The notes under the pieces are model-generated. The model made no database searches. It saw only the letters and a program-made list of their open reading frames with translations, and was not told the origin of the DNA. Below are positions 8,142 through 15,145 of a stretch of 36,444 nucleotides of DNA, piece by piece. This DNA is from Candidatus Campbellbacteria bacterium (lineage in GTDB: Bacteria > Patescibacteriota > Minisyncoccia > Phycocordibacterales > JAXHMZ01). A program made the translations under genes and the position numbers. The stretch lies in NCBI GenBank assembly GCA_034521025.1, contig JAXHMZ010000005.1, positions 90,352 through 126,795 of the forward strand. Reading direction: 5' to 3'. Position 1 is the first letter of the stretch. Each line of letters starts with the position of its first letter.

Positions 8142-9341
8142 TTAGTTAACGCTGATGTGTACAGCTGGATTTTCCTGACTAAAGCCAGATCCGACAGCAC
8201 TGAACTCAAACGTTCCGGTAAGTGTCCAGTCTTGGTTTAGGTTCAATCCCATAACGCTCAAGCTTGAAACGTTACCGTTTGCGGTAAAGTTGTCCGGCGA
8301 AAGCCCTGAGTAAATACTAAGTGCCAGATTTGATATTTCTGTCGTCACACCATTTGGTGCTTTTGCATTGATTCCAAGGTTGCTGAATGTGTCTGGACCA
8401 ACAGTGAACTGTGTAGTTTCTCCATCAACCTCCCAGGTTGCTTCGTTTTCACTTTCGTCATAAGTAAGTGTGAAATCGTATTCTGTTTCTGCGTCCCAGT
8501 TTGCTTCTGCTGTATCTTGTCCTGAGACAGAGGAATCATCGGTTCCAACCGCTAGCTCGAAGTTCTGGTTGTTGTTACGAGCTTTCGCGAACCAATCACT
8601 ACCACCAGACAAGTCTACAGTAGACCAATCATCTTCTTGAGTTACTGCTACATCTTGTTCGCCTTCGTTTAAGTCCTCACAACTGAAGTCCGGGTTGTTT
8701 CGTGTCTGTTCTGCGTAGAATGATACGTCAACTTCTACACTGTCGGTCTGCGCTACGTTCACATCTCCTGAGGTGTTAGGAACACAGTTGTCGCTTCCGT
8801 CATACTGACCGAAGCAGTAGTTGATTCCAAACGTCTCACTGCCTCCGCTGCTGAGGTCGCCGACTTCAAACCATTCACCGTAGGAAATGCCTGAATTGCC
8901 ACCAAAGCTCATAAAGTTCTGGAGTTCACCCAAGCCTGAGTCTGTGTTGTTCAAGCTTCCGGTTGTATCTCCGGCTTCTCGCTCAGGGTCAATACGACCG
9001 TTTTCTGCGTTTCCGGTATTTTCAACCATTGCGCACACATGTGCGTCGTTGGTGTCGTTCGTAAGCTCGTAGCTTACCTCACCATGATCAAGCGGTTTAA
9101 GATCTGCGAGTTCAAACGAGAATCCGTCATCGCTCGGTGTGAACTGCGGCTTTGGGCCATCATTTACTGTATCATCGTCGAGATAGTCGTCTGAGATGCC
9201 TGCGATCTCGATATCCACTGCTCCCGCGACGAATGCGTTACCCTGCGAGGTTTCAGTATCCGAGAAGAATGCCTGAGTTCCTGCAAATGTAGCCACTCCC
9301 GCGATAGCAATTACTGCTATGCTTAAAATAATTCTTTTCAT
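8142..9341 (-). CDS. TasA/camelysin-like SipW-cognate fibre protein
   Basis: A 399-residue exported protein. The leader MKRIILSIAVIAIAGVATF is followed by TQAFFSDTETSQGN, the clearest SipW-cognate signature in the window. The TasA-like domain has the strand pattern FVAGAVDIEIAG, FELADLKPLDHGEVSYEL, VCAMVENTGN and FYAEQTRNNPDFSCEDL. About 160 further residues at the C-terminus (DDWSTVDLSGGSDWFAKARN onward) form a second beta-rich domain that I cannot name; it looks like a lectin-like sandwich. First gene of the locus in transcription order. TasA homologues assemble into extracellular fibres, and that role is inferred here from family and context only. Confidence 0.85.
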   Translation of the reverse strand: MKRIILSIAVIAIAGVATFAGTQAFFSDTETSQGNAFVAGAVDIEIAGISDDYLDDDTVNDGPKPQFTPSDDGFSFELADLKPLDHGEVSYELTNDTNDAHVCAMVENTGNAENGRIDPEREAGDTTGSLNNTDSGLGELQNFMSFGGNSGISYGEWFEVGDLSSGGSETFGINYCFGQYDGSDNCVPNTSGDVNVAQTDSVEVDVSFYAEQTRNNPDFSCEDLNEGEQDVAVTQEDDWSTVDLSGGSDWFAKARNNNQNFELAVGTDDSSVSGQDTAEANWDAETEYDFTLTYDESENEATWEVDGETTQFTVGPDTFSNLGINAKAPNGVTTEISNLALSIYSGLSPDNFTANGNVSSLSVMGLNLNQDWTLTGTFEFSAVGSGFSQENPAVHISVN

Positions 9342-9794
9342 ACTATTTCTGTATTTTTGTTATAAACTCTTAATAATACTAATAAAACAAAGGTTCACAT
9401 CGACCGTATTTCACTACCGTCCAAAAAATGGATTTGTCAGCCTGCGAATCAAAACTAGATCCTTCGGTACGTCTTTTTCTACCCCTCTACACCTGATTAT
9501 TTAATATATGTAACTTGTATAGAGGGACAAAAAATGAAGGGTAGCGCCTTCTAACTCGCACATTAATTACAAAAATGAACGCCGTCAAGACTAGTGTACA
9601 TGCTAAAGAATAACAATAAATTTATGTCAAATGTCTAAAAATGTCCTTTAGGAGAGCGCTCAAATGAGCGGTAAAAAATAGTGTCTTTTATAAAAATAAA
9701 AAATGTCCTTTAGATGGTTAAAATTAATTTTAACCATCCGCCGGACAAAATTACCTTAATGAACTAACTTGTGGAAAGAACTCGGGTCTATTTT
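9342..9794. other. AT-rich intergenic region with palindromes, no gene seen
   Basis: No convincing coding frame on either strand. The region holds the upstream region of the TasA-like gene (minus), a 15-base direct repeat (AAAAATGTCCTTTAG at 9637-9651 and 9699-9713), a short GCGCTC/GAGCG dyad near 9656-9670, and the long palindrome at 9706-9745. Confidence 0.6.
9706..9745 (-). terminator. Long palindrome, probable terminator
   Basis: A perfect 26-base palindrome (9713-9738, half GATGGTTAAAATT) extended by GTCC/GGAC arms at 9706-9709 and 9742-9745. On the minus strand it is followed by ATTTTTTATTTTT, so it can terminate transcription of the small gene ending at 9795. The symmetric centre would also suit a DNA-binding dimer. 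Confidence 0.55.
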
Positions 9795-10350
9795 CTATTC
9801 AATTCTTCCTGAGTGTGTCTGCAGGCACAGACGCGCTTCGGGTTGAAGGGCTACCTTAGAGATCTTCACGCTGACGAATTTCGGAGGTCTTCCCCACTCT
9901 CGCTTCAGTTGTGAAGCCATAAAGACATGGGTTTCTTCTATCTCTTCGTCGAGCCAAAGCTTCTTTCCTCGCCATAGGAGGAACACCAGACCCTCGGTAA
10001 CTGTCGTGTTGTAGAAAGAAACGCTCATGCTCTCTTACGGCCTGTGGTCTCGCGAGCCAGAAGTTGTTGTTCTTCCAGCGTTGCTGGCTCCTCTTGAGCT
10101 CTTTTGCGAGGTTTAGCTTCCTTTCTTCTAGGCCGTTGACTTCAACTCCGATAACTTGAGCGAACCTGAACGGATGCAAACACCCGACACAAACGTATTC
10201 GTTGTCTTCTCCGGCGCCGTTTATAAGTTCCCGAAACGTATGATTGTCAGGATTGACGCCCAAATTGCTCAATAATCTCAACTGGTCTTGTACCACCTCT
10301 TGGTACACACTAGGAGAAGCCATATCAACTTTTGTTGTCAAATCGTTCAC
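9795..10350 (-). CDS. Hypothetical protein, apparently frameshifted
   Basis: The start is the GTG at 10350, chosen because AGGAG lies seven bases upstream. The first frame reads to about 10035 with a CVGC pair (EYVCVGCLHPF) and a helical KLNLAKELKRSQQRW segment. Beyond that it becomes Arg-rich and unconvincing to its stop at 9856. The alternative frame from 10028 to 9795 (TEGLVFLLWRGKKLWLDEE, then SQLKREWGRPPKFVSVKI) is much more protein-like. The simplest reading is one gene of about 185 residues with an indel near 10025-10037. Two overlapping genes are possible but the second lacks a well-placed ribosome site. Family not recognised. Confidence 0.5.
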
Positions 10351-10436
10351 CGAACTCTCCTCTCTTCACCTCTGTGGTGAATAGCTCTGTTAAGAGAGTA
10401 CATAGAAATTTGTATAGTGTCAAAAAAAGACACAGA

Positions 10437-10460
10437 AAAATAGCTTATTTGAGCTATTTT
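10437..10460 (-). terminator. AT-rich hairpin downstream of the candidate RNA
   Basis: Stem AAAATAGCT / AGCTATTTT with a six-base loop. It lies between the candidate RNA (10477-10709) and the gene starting at 10350, both minus strand. A second small dyad (GTGTC / GACAC around A-rich loop, 10418-10434) follows. Confidence 0.4.
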
Positions 10461-10476
10461 GTGGTTATATATAAAT

Positions 10477-10709
10477 AGAGACGGTATCGAGCGCGATACC
10501 GTCTCTGTGCTACACACGCAACCAAACTTCTCTCTTTAGCGAGAGTTTGGGCAACCAGGACCATTTTCCGTAGTTCTGTGCCAGATCTTACGAATCGATT
10601 TTTTGGTTAGGGAAAATGACCCAAAGTACAAATCTAGGCCACTCAGACCTCCAATCTATTCTTGTAGATACTCCACTCGCACCAGAGGCAAGCATATCAC
10701 CCCCTTCTA
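10477..10709 (-). ncRNA. Candidate structured RNA (or short mRNA) with own promoter and hairpin end
   Basis: A transcription unit without a convincing long frame. A strong promoter lies upstream on the minus strand. The segment contains a 12-base-pair helix with two G-U pairs between 10611-10622 and 10558-10569, a CCAAACT/AGTTTGG hairpin (10522-10550), and ends in a perfect 13-base-pair stem with tetraloop (10477-10506). An alternative is a 35-codon frame (10695-10588) after an AGGGGGTGAT-like ribosome site; if its TAA were read through it would continue in frame to 10510. I cannot match it to RNase P RNA, tmRNA, SRP RNA or 6S RNA by eye. Confidence 0.4.
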
Positions 10710-10715
10710 AGCAAT

Positions 10716-10745
10716 AGATTAGCAAAATTATTAAAAATTTGTCAA
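10716..10745 (-). promoter_or_regulatory. Sigma-70-type promoter for the candidate RNA
   Basis: On the minus strand TTGACA (10745-10740), an 18-base spacer, then TAATCT (10721-10716). It is the best promoter match seen in the window and supports a transcript starting near 10709. Confidence 0.6.
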
Positions 10746-10819
10746 CGCTTCCGCGCCGAGCCGTGTAGCTTGTAGAATTTTTTCTAATAGTTTAGTATAG
10801 TAGCGACCAGATAAGTATA

Positions 10820-11018
10820 AGGGGCGATTAGCTCAGTTGGACAAAACAGAATAAAAAGAGATAAGGGCGATTAGCTCAGTTGGATGAAAAGCAAACTGCT
10901 TTGCTTTTCATCCGGTTCTGCGAAGCAGAAACTTCCGTTGTTGAGCGAAGCGAGACAGGAAGTAGGAGGAAGAGTTTACTCTAGCAACTGAGCTAGTACA
11001 AACACTATTAGCGTTTGT
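10820..11018 (+). repeat. 5'-type tRNA-associated palindromic element at tRNA-Val
   Basis: Two truncated copies of the first 20 bases of tRNA-Val (10820-10840 and 10863-10883) precede the real gene. The second copy is followed by a perfect hairpin (GGATGAAAAGCAAA / TTTGCTTTTCATCC, loop CTGC), a TTCTGCGAAGCAGAA hairpin, a stem ACTTCC / GGAAGT containing GAGCGAAGCGA, a GAGTTTACTC dyad, and then TAGCAACTGAGCTAG (10982-10996), the reverse complement of the tRNA-Val D-arm start. A last hairpin (ACAAAC / GTTTGT, 10998-11018) follows. The core is almost identical to the element at 24049-24188 upstream of tRNA-Lys, except where it matches the tRNA. Confidence 0.85.
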
Positions 11019-11053
11019 AAGTCCGAAAAAAATTGTACAATATATAGAAATAG

Positions 11054-11126
11054 GGGCGATTAGCTCAGTTGGTAGAGCAGCTCGTTTACACCGAGAAGGT
11101 CGCAAGTTCAAGTCTTGCATCGCCCA
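11054..11126 (+). tRNA. tRNA-Val(TAC)
   Basis: A 73-base cloverleaf. The acceptor stem GGGCGAT pairs with ATCGCCC and the discriminator is A. The D-arm is GCTC..GAGC, the anticodon loop TTTACAC gives anticodon TAC (GUA codons), and the T-arm is GCAAG TTCAAGT CTTGC. CCA is not encoded. It is the third and only complete copy of its 5' end in this locus. Confidence 0.95.
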
Positions 11127-11143
11127 CAGAGAAATAAATACCA

Positions 11144-11172
11144 AAAAAACCGAGCACAAAGCTCGGTTTTTT
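11144..11172. terminator. Bidirectional terminator between tRNA-Val and the Arg-TCT element
   Basis: AAAAAACCGAGC / GCTCGGTTTTTT with loop ACAAA. It has A- and T-runs on both sides, so it can end the tRNA-Val transcript (plus) and the tRNA-Arg(TCT) plus element transcript (minus). Confidence 0.9.
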
Positions 11173-11178
11173 GTGTGT

Positions 11179-11366
11179 GGTGCTCCCGGGAGGATTTGGT
11201 CACAAGTAAATTTCCTGACGGAAATTTCTCGCGACCCCGCCTCGCGGTGTTCGCCTTTCCTCCGCTTCGCTTCGGAAAACTCACACATCGCTGCGGCTTT
11301 CGATTTCTACACGCAGGCCGAGCAGTCGGCCTGCTCGAAAGCACATCTTTCGCTTCGCTCATTCTG
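11179..11366 (-). repeat. 3'-type tRNA-associated palindromic element at tRNA-Arg(TCT)
   Basis: Read on the minus strand directly after the tRNA: a spacer with GAGCGAAGCGAAAG, then TGTGCTTTCG (complement of the acceptor end), a hairpin GCAGGCCGA / TCGGCCTGC with loop CTGC, then GTAGAAATCG (complement of the T-arm, one mismatch). A 108-base core follows (11306-11199), and the element ends in a degenerate tRNA 3' end (AATCCTCCCGGGAGCACC, 11196-11179). The core is nearly identical to 20245-20352 beside tRNA-Arg(GCG), with compensatory changes in the hairpin around GTCA. Confidence 0.85.
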
Positions 11367-11438
11367 TGCTTCCGGTAGGAATCGAACCTACATTAAGGGC
11401 TTAGAAGACCCCTGTTCTGTCCATTGAACTACGGAAGC
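11367..11438 (-). tRNA. tRNA-Arg(TCT)
   Basis: A 72-base cloverleaf. The acceptor stem GCTTCCG pairs with CGGAAGC and the discriminator is A. The anticodon loop CTTCTAA gives TCT (AGA codons), and the T-arm is GTAGG TTCGATT CCTAC. CCA is not encoded. The anticodon arm and variable region are duplicated 186 bases upstream (11573-11599). Confidence 0.95.
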
Positions 11439-11460
11439 AATATTATCTCTATTTGTTTTT

Positions 11461-11600
11461 CGATTCTACGGAATCGATCATTACATGATCAGTGCAGGTT
11501 GTCGACATTTTACTTCAGGATCTCGCAAAATGTCTGACGAACCTTCTCAAACAGTCCCCCGGACTGTTTTAGCCTACATTAAGGGCTTAGAAGACCCCTA
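11461..11600 (-). repeat. Hairpin cluster with a partial tRNA-Arg(TCT) copy
   Basis: Positions 11573-11599 repeat exactly 27 bases of the tRNA (anticodon arm, variable loop and start of the T-arm, tRNA positions 11387-11413). Between this fragment and the gene lie four dyads: AAACAGTCC / GGACTGTTT (with GG loop), GACATTTT / AAAATGTC, GATCAT / ATGATC and CGATTC / GAATCG. The arrangement of tRNA fragment plus hairpins upstream of the gene resembles the 5'-type elements, but the sequence is different. Confidence 0.7.
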
Positions 11601-11647
11601 AAAGCAGGCACAAAAACAATACCACAAGCTAGCTCGCGCTCAAACCC

Positions 11648-11977
11648 CTATCGTGCCTCTGGAGCCGGATCCGGAGACGATACCTTTTCTAGCAACTCTG
11701 CTTCTCTTTCGGAAAAATCTTTTAGAGTACTTTCTAGAAGTTCCATATCTATTGATTCCGTGATCTCAGAGTCGGCCTCCGGAATTTCAAAAAATCCACC
11801 CTCACTGATCCTGTAAAAAAGGAACCCGTGGAAACCAAGCAGGCAAATATTGAGAAAAATAAACAGCACAAAGATTATCTTCCAGTCACGCTCTGGATTA
11901 ATACCCTGCCTTTTGAGCTTTTGTACAGGCTTTTCTCCGGATGATTTTTTTGTCGAATTAAAGAAAGGCATTTTCAT
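11648..11977 (-). CDS. Small single-pass membrane protein in the pil operon
   Basis: A 109-residue protein with a basic cytoplasmic N-terminus (about 1-32), one transmembrane helix (IIFVLFIFLNICLLGFHGFLF, about 34-54) and an acidic, helical extracytoplasmic C-terminus (LLESTLKDFSEREAELLEKV). It follows the pilO-like gene by two bases and is the last gene of the block. Its position matches that of pilP in other bacteria, but no lipobox or PilP domain is visible, so I leave it unnamed. A pilus alignment-complex accessory role is inferred from context. Confidence 0.65.
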   Translation of the reverse strand: MKMPFFNSTKKSSGEKPVQKLKRQGINPERDWKIIFVLFIFLNICLLGFHGFLFYRISEGGFFEIPEADSEITESIDMELLESTLKDFSEREAELLEKVSSPDPAPEAR

Positions 11978-11979
11978 AA

Positions 11980-12621
11980 TTACTCTTTAACCCTTAAAAC
12001 TTTGGCTGTTAAAGTTAGTTCCCAGGTTTGACCGACCAAAGGCGGAGGCTCTATCTCGCCCTCGCCTTCCGGAGAAGGGGCAGCCTCTTGCCTCGCTGAT
12101 TCGCTCAACTTCAAGTGTACGTTAGATAGCTCTATCACATACGGCATCAGCTCCACAAAAGAAAGAAACTTGTATACAGACTGCCAAGAACCCTCTGCCG
12201 AAATGTCCATTTGCAACCACTCCAGATCATCGGAAGCCGGATGTTCCTCGGGCTTGGATTCTTTCCCTTCTTCGTCAGTAGACACTACCGGCTCCAGGGA
12301 AACGTGCTCATTTATACTGGCGATTTCCATAGATACACCCGCGTCACTTCCGATCGATTCCAGTTCTTCAAAGAATCTCACTAGATTTTCTTCAGAGATA
12401 ATGCGGCTCATCAACTCTTCCCTTTCTTCATCCGTTCTCTCGTATAGCGCTTGAATAGAAGCGCTTCTTTCTTGTTTTCCCAGCTCTTCTGACATTTGCT
12501 CCTTTATCTCTCTTGTTTTCTCGGAGGTATTGCGCACACCCAAGAACACGAACGTATACGCTGACGCGCCTATGATCGTGGCTATTATTACCATTATGAG
12601 AATGTTCCTGGAATAATGCAT
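11980..12621 (-). CDS. pilO: PilO-like type IV pilus inner-membrane protein
   Basis: A 213-residue protein with an N-terminal transmembrane helix (about 7-29), a coiled-coil segment (about 33-75, TREIKEQMSEELGKQERSAS) and a C-terminal alpha/beta domain with FFEELESIGSDAGVSMEIASI and WQSVYKFLSFVELMPYVIEL, the typical PilO ferredoxin-like pattern. PilO pairs with PilN to form the alignment complex linking the cytoplasmic ATPase to the pilus. An acidic insertion (about 112-130) and a Pro/Glu-rich stretch near the end are low complexity. Two bases separate it from pilN, so it is an operon member. Confidence 0.8.
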   Translation of the reverse strand: MHYSRNILIMVIIATIIGASAYTFVFLGVRNTSEKTREIKEQMSEELGKQERSASIQALYERTDEEREELMSRIISEENLVRFFEELESIGSDAGVSMEIASINEHVSLEPVVSTDEEGKESKPEEHPASDDLEWLQMDISAEGSWQSVYKFLSFVELMPYVIELSNVHLKLSESARQEAAPSPEGEGEIEPPPLVGQTWELTLTAKVLRVKE

Positions 12622-12623
12622 GG

Positions 12624-13157
12624 TTAAAATTCTCCGGATATTCTAATGCTGAATTCGATATTTGTAGTTTGAGCTAACTGCTCGGCTGGTACGTTCGTCG
12701 AGGTAAAATTCGGCTGTTGGTCCAAACCGTCCGAAAAAGCGATCAAATCAGACCTGGTTGGCGCAACTCCCGAGACAACAAAAACCGTCTCACCGCTGGA
12801 CCTTTCAAAAGAGAGTTTGTTTACCTCTACATTTTCGGGCTTGGCATCAAGCGCTTCGTCAATGATGCTGGTCGTGGGGTGCCTTTCGCTTTCTCTCTCG
12901 GATATAAAACTAAGCAAGGCCTCGGTACGCTCAAGCTCATTTAAGCTTTCTGTGTCTTCTGCTACCTCAGCTTGCAAAGACTCGAATTCGTTCTGGGCGA
13001 TCCTCTCAGATACCGAGGAGTAGAAATACGATGGCAGAAGCTCGGCGACTCCGAAAACTACTGTTATAAATACGAGGGTTAACGCAATAGCGACAGCCCG
13101 CAGGTAATACTCGTTACGTACAGACCGTTTCTCTTTTGCTGTTAAGAGGTTTGTCAT
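12624..13157 (-). CDS. pilN: PilN-like type IV pilus assembly protein
   Basis: A 177-residue protein with a short cytoplasmic N-terminus (NLLTAKEKRSVRNEYYLR, which contains the NLLP-like motif that binds PilM), a transmembrane helix (about 20-43), a coiled coil (about 55-85) and a C-terminal domain (PENVEVNKLSFERSSGETVFV, VSGVAPTRSDLIAFSDGL). Order pilM-pilN-pilO and the seven-base gap to pilM support the call. It recruits PilM to the inner membrane. Confidence 0.8.
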   Translation of the reverse strand: MTNLLTAKEKRSVRNEYYLRAVAIALTLVFITVVFGVAELLPSYFYSSVSERIAQNEFESLQAEVAEDTESLNELERTEALLSFISERESERHPTTSIIDEALDAKPENVEVNKLSFERSSGETVFVVSGVAPTRSDLIAFSDGLDQQPNFTSTNVPAEQLAQTTNIEFSIRISGEF

Positions 13158-13164
13158 AGTGGTT

Positions 13165-14280
13165 TTATTCCAGAGCTAGACCGATAGCCGCGGCGTAGCT
13201 CAGAGAATCCTCAAAGGTTATACTCGGCACATAGTGCTTGCGAAATGGAACGTTGGACCAGACGTTAGCGAGTGCCGCTTCTATCGAAAAATTATTCTGT
13301 ATATAGGCAGGAAGGCCCTTCATAAGAGCTCCGCCACCGCAAAGTATTACGGCATTTACTCTTTTGGCATGAACTCCTCTTTCATCAACCTGTGAGTGCC
13401 AATAACGAAGCACGTCATTGATCTGTTTGGCCAAAACGTCAAGTTTTTCTTCAGAGGCTTCACTTACTATTCGCGCTTCTTCGTTTTTCCCGGTTAATCC
13501 GCTAGCGTGTTTTCTTTCTTCGGCCTCCTCAAATGATAGGTTGAGTTTGTTCGCGATATGTTCTGTTAATTGGCTCCCTCCTACTTCGGACGTATACGTA
13601 TAACGAGTAACCCCTTCACTAACTATCGATATACCTGTGCGAGCCTTTCCCAGATCCATTATCATATACGTGTCTTTATCGCCCTCCGGCACAACGGCAC
13701 GCGTGATCGCTTCTGCTTCTATGGTTAGAGATATCGGACGTAATCCGGAACGTTTTAATAGTGATATATATGATTCTGAGTGTGTTCTACTGATAGCTGA
13801 AACACGAACGTCTTTATAGGTTTTGTTTTTCTTCTTGTAGGTACGATATATTTTATAGTCAAAAACAATTTCATCTTGAGAAAGCGGTACGTTTTCTTCG
13901 AGCTGCTCTTCTATTTTTTGCCTCATAGGCGTACCCCTTGATACTTCTACCGTAGTCGTAAAAAGGTACGCCTTTTGTTCCGGCAAAGAAGCCTTTACAA
14001 AAATAAAGCGATGTTCGCGTTGCATTTCTGCTACTACTCGCTGCAGGCGAGTAGGATCAAGCACTTCTCCGCCCTCGATTGTTTCTTTAGGTATATCCTT
14101 TGAGGCATAGAAGCCGACTTCATAGGCTCCTGCCGCTTCAAGTAACTCTATCGCTTTTATAGAGTCATCAGAGATGTCAAACCCAAGCGACGCCATGGCC
14201 AGAAAATCAGGTACGGGGAACGCCGAAAAGAAACCTCCTTCTGGCTCTGATAGGATTTGACGATTAAAGGTTCTATACAT
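13165..14280 (-). CDS. pilM: PilM, actin-like type IV pilus assembly protein
   Basis: An actin/FtsA-fold ATP-binding protein of about 371 residues that docks on PilN at the cytoplasmic face. The N-terminus has the phosphate-1 motif LGFDISDDSIKAIEL, later the phosphate-2 motif MIMDLGKARTGISI, and the adenosine motif ILCGGGALMKGL near residue 325. The segment FPVPDFLAMASLGFD matches the CPR-type PilM leader. I chose the ATG at 14280; an in-frame GTG at 14307 would add nine residues, and neither has a strong ribosome site. First gene of the pilMNO block. Confidence 0.9.
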   Translation of the reverse strand: MYRTFNRQILSEPEGGFFSAFPVPDFLAMASLGFDISDDSIKAIELLEAAGAYEVGFYASKDIPKETIEGGEVLDPTRLQRVVAEMQREHRFIFVKASLPEQKAYLFTTTVEVSRGTPMRQKIEEQLEENVPLSQDEIVFDYKIYRTYKKKNKTYKDVRVSAISRTHSESYISLLKRSGLRPISLTIEAEAITRAVVPEGDKDTYMIMDLGKARTGISIVSEGVTRYTYTSEVGGSQLTEHIANKLNLSFEEAEERKHASGLTGKNEEARIVSEASEEKLDVLAKQINDVLRYWHSQVDERGVHAKRVNAVILCGGGALMKGLPAYIQNNFSIEAALANVWSNVPFRKHYVPSITFEDSLSYAAAIGLALE

Positions 14281-14334
14281 TGCTATAAGTATATCGTGAG
14301 ACCGCACTCTCTACAAAGTAACGAGTGTGTACTG

Positions 14335-14664
14335 CTAACTTATCTTAGACCCAGCCGGCACACCGTCATTTGACGGCTCAAGAAGTGAGAAGTTTTCACC
14401 GGCTATAGCAAGTAACATACCCTGGCTCTCCACGCCTCTTATAACGCGGGGCTCTAGATTGAGTACGTACGGAAGTTTCTTCCCTACAATTTCTTCCGGC
14501 TCAAGATACTCCGCCAAACCGGAGACGATTTGCCGTTTCTCCTCCCCAAAATCAACTTCGCAATTTATCAGCTTATCGGTTCCTTCTACGCGCTCGGCGG
14601 ACTTTATCTCACCTATTCGTATATCAAGCTTCTCGAAATCGTCAAAAGTTATATTCTCTTTCAT
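14335..14664 (-). CDS. tRNA-binding OB-fold domain protein (CsaA / MetRS C-terminal type)
   Basis: A 109-residue protein that is a stand-alone EMAP/TRBD-type OB fold. The pattern FEKLDIRIGEIKSAERVEGTD, then RQIVSGLAEYLEPEEIVGK, VLNLEPRVIRGVESQGMLL matches the C-terminal domain of methionyl-tRNA synthetase and CsaA. It probably binds tRNA or structured RNA nonspecifically, either as a detached MetRS domain or as a chaperone-like protein. It overlaps ruvX by four bases (ATGA type), so the two are translationally coupled. Confidence 0.9.
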   Translation of the reverse strand: MKENITFDDFEKLDIRIGEIKSAERVEGTDKLINCEVDFGEEKRQIVSGLAEYLEPEEIVGKKLPYVLNLEPRVIRGVESQGMLLAIAGENFSLLEPSNDGVPAGSKIS

Positions 14665-15065
14665 ATATTTTTATTTTTATCTCTAGAAATATAGCTGTTA
14701 AGTATTATAGCAGCAGCTGAAGCGTCGATCAGTCTATTTTTTTCCAACTCTTCGCCTTGAAGCCGTTTTGCCTCCTCGGAAGTATACATTTCCGGCTCAA
14801 AGTCAACCGGCAGATCCAATTTTCGCCCTATCGTGTCCGCCAATCGGCGAATTTCCTGCATAATTGAATTCTCTTGGCCTTGTCTATCGTGCGATTCTCC
14901 TATTATGATCTTTTCCGCTCCACTACCTTCGATCAGTTCGGTCAACGCACCAAAAAAATGTCGGTCGTTAGCTAACACCGCTTTCGGAAATGCCATAGAA
15001 CCGCCGTCGTCCGTGATGGCAATGCCCACGTTTTTAGTGCCGTAGTCTATGCCGAGTAACTTCAT
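14661..15065 (-). CDS. ruvX: RuvX/YqgF family Holliday junction resolvase-like nuclease
   Basis: A 134-residue RNase H-fold protein. The opening MKLLGIDYGTKNVGIAITDD holds the first catalytic Asp, IIIGESHDRQGQENS the Glu region, and LIDASAAAIILNSY the last catalytic Asp. Family members act in 16S rRNA 5' maturation and possibly recombination. Length and motifs are standard. ruvA and ruvB lie elsewhere in the window (22870 and 32254); no ruvC is present here. Confidence 0.93.
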   Translation of the reverse strand: MKLLGIDYGTKNVGIAITDDGGSMAFPKAVLANDRHFFGALTELIEGSGAEKIIIGESHDRQGQENSIMQEIRRLADTIGRKLDLPVDFEPEMYTSEEAKRLQGEELEKNRLIDASAAAIILNSYISRDKNKNI

Positions 15066-15133
15066 AAAGGCATTCTACAATATTTCGGTTTATGCTCATA
15101 ACAAGCAACTCATTACTTGATGCGGTGGTGTGG

Positions 15134-15139
15134 TATACT
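15134..15139 (+). promoter_or_regulatory. -10 box giving a leaderless HNH-gene transcript
   Basis: TATACT lies seven bases before the GTG start at 15146, so transcription would begin at or next to the start codon. The -35 region is poor. Confidence 0.4.
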
Positions 15140-15145
15140 GGTTGA

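Noticed and set aside
10820-11126. Intron-containing tRNA-Val (5' half at 10865, rest at 11054)
   Set aside because: The gene at 11054-11126 is complete, so no splicing is needed. The upstream copy holds only the first 18-20 bases and ends in its own complement.
10908-11427. Overlapping frames on both strands across the tRNA-Val/Arg region
   Set aside because: They cross tRNA genes and their palindromic elements, and have no ribosome site or recognisable domain.
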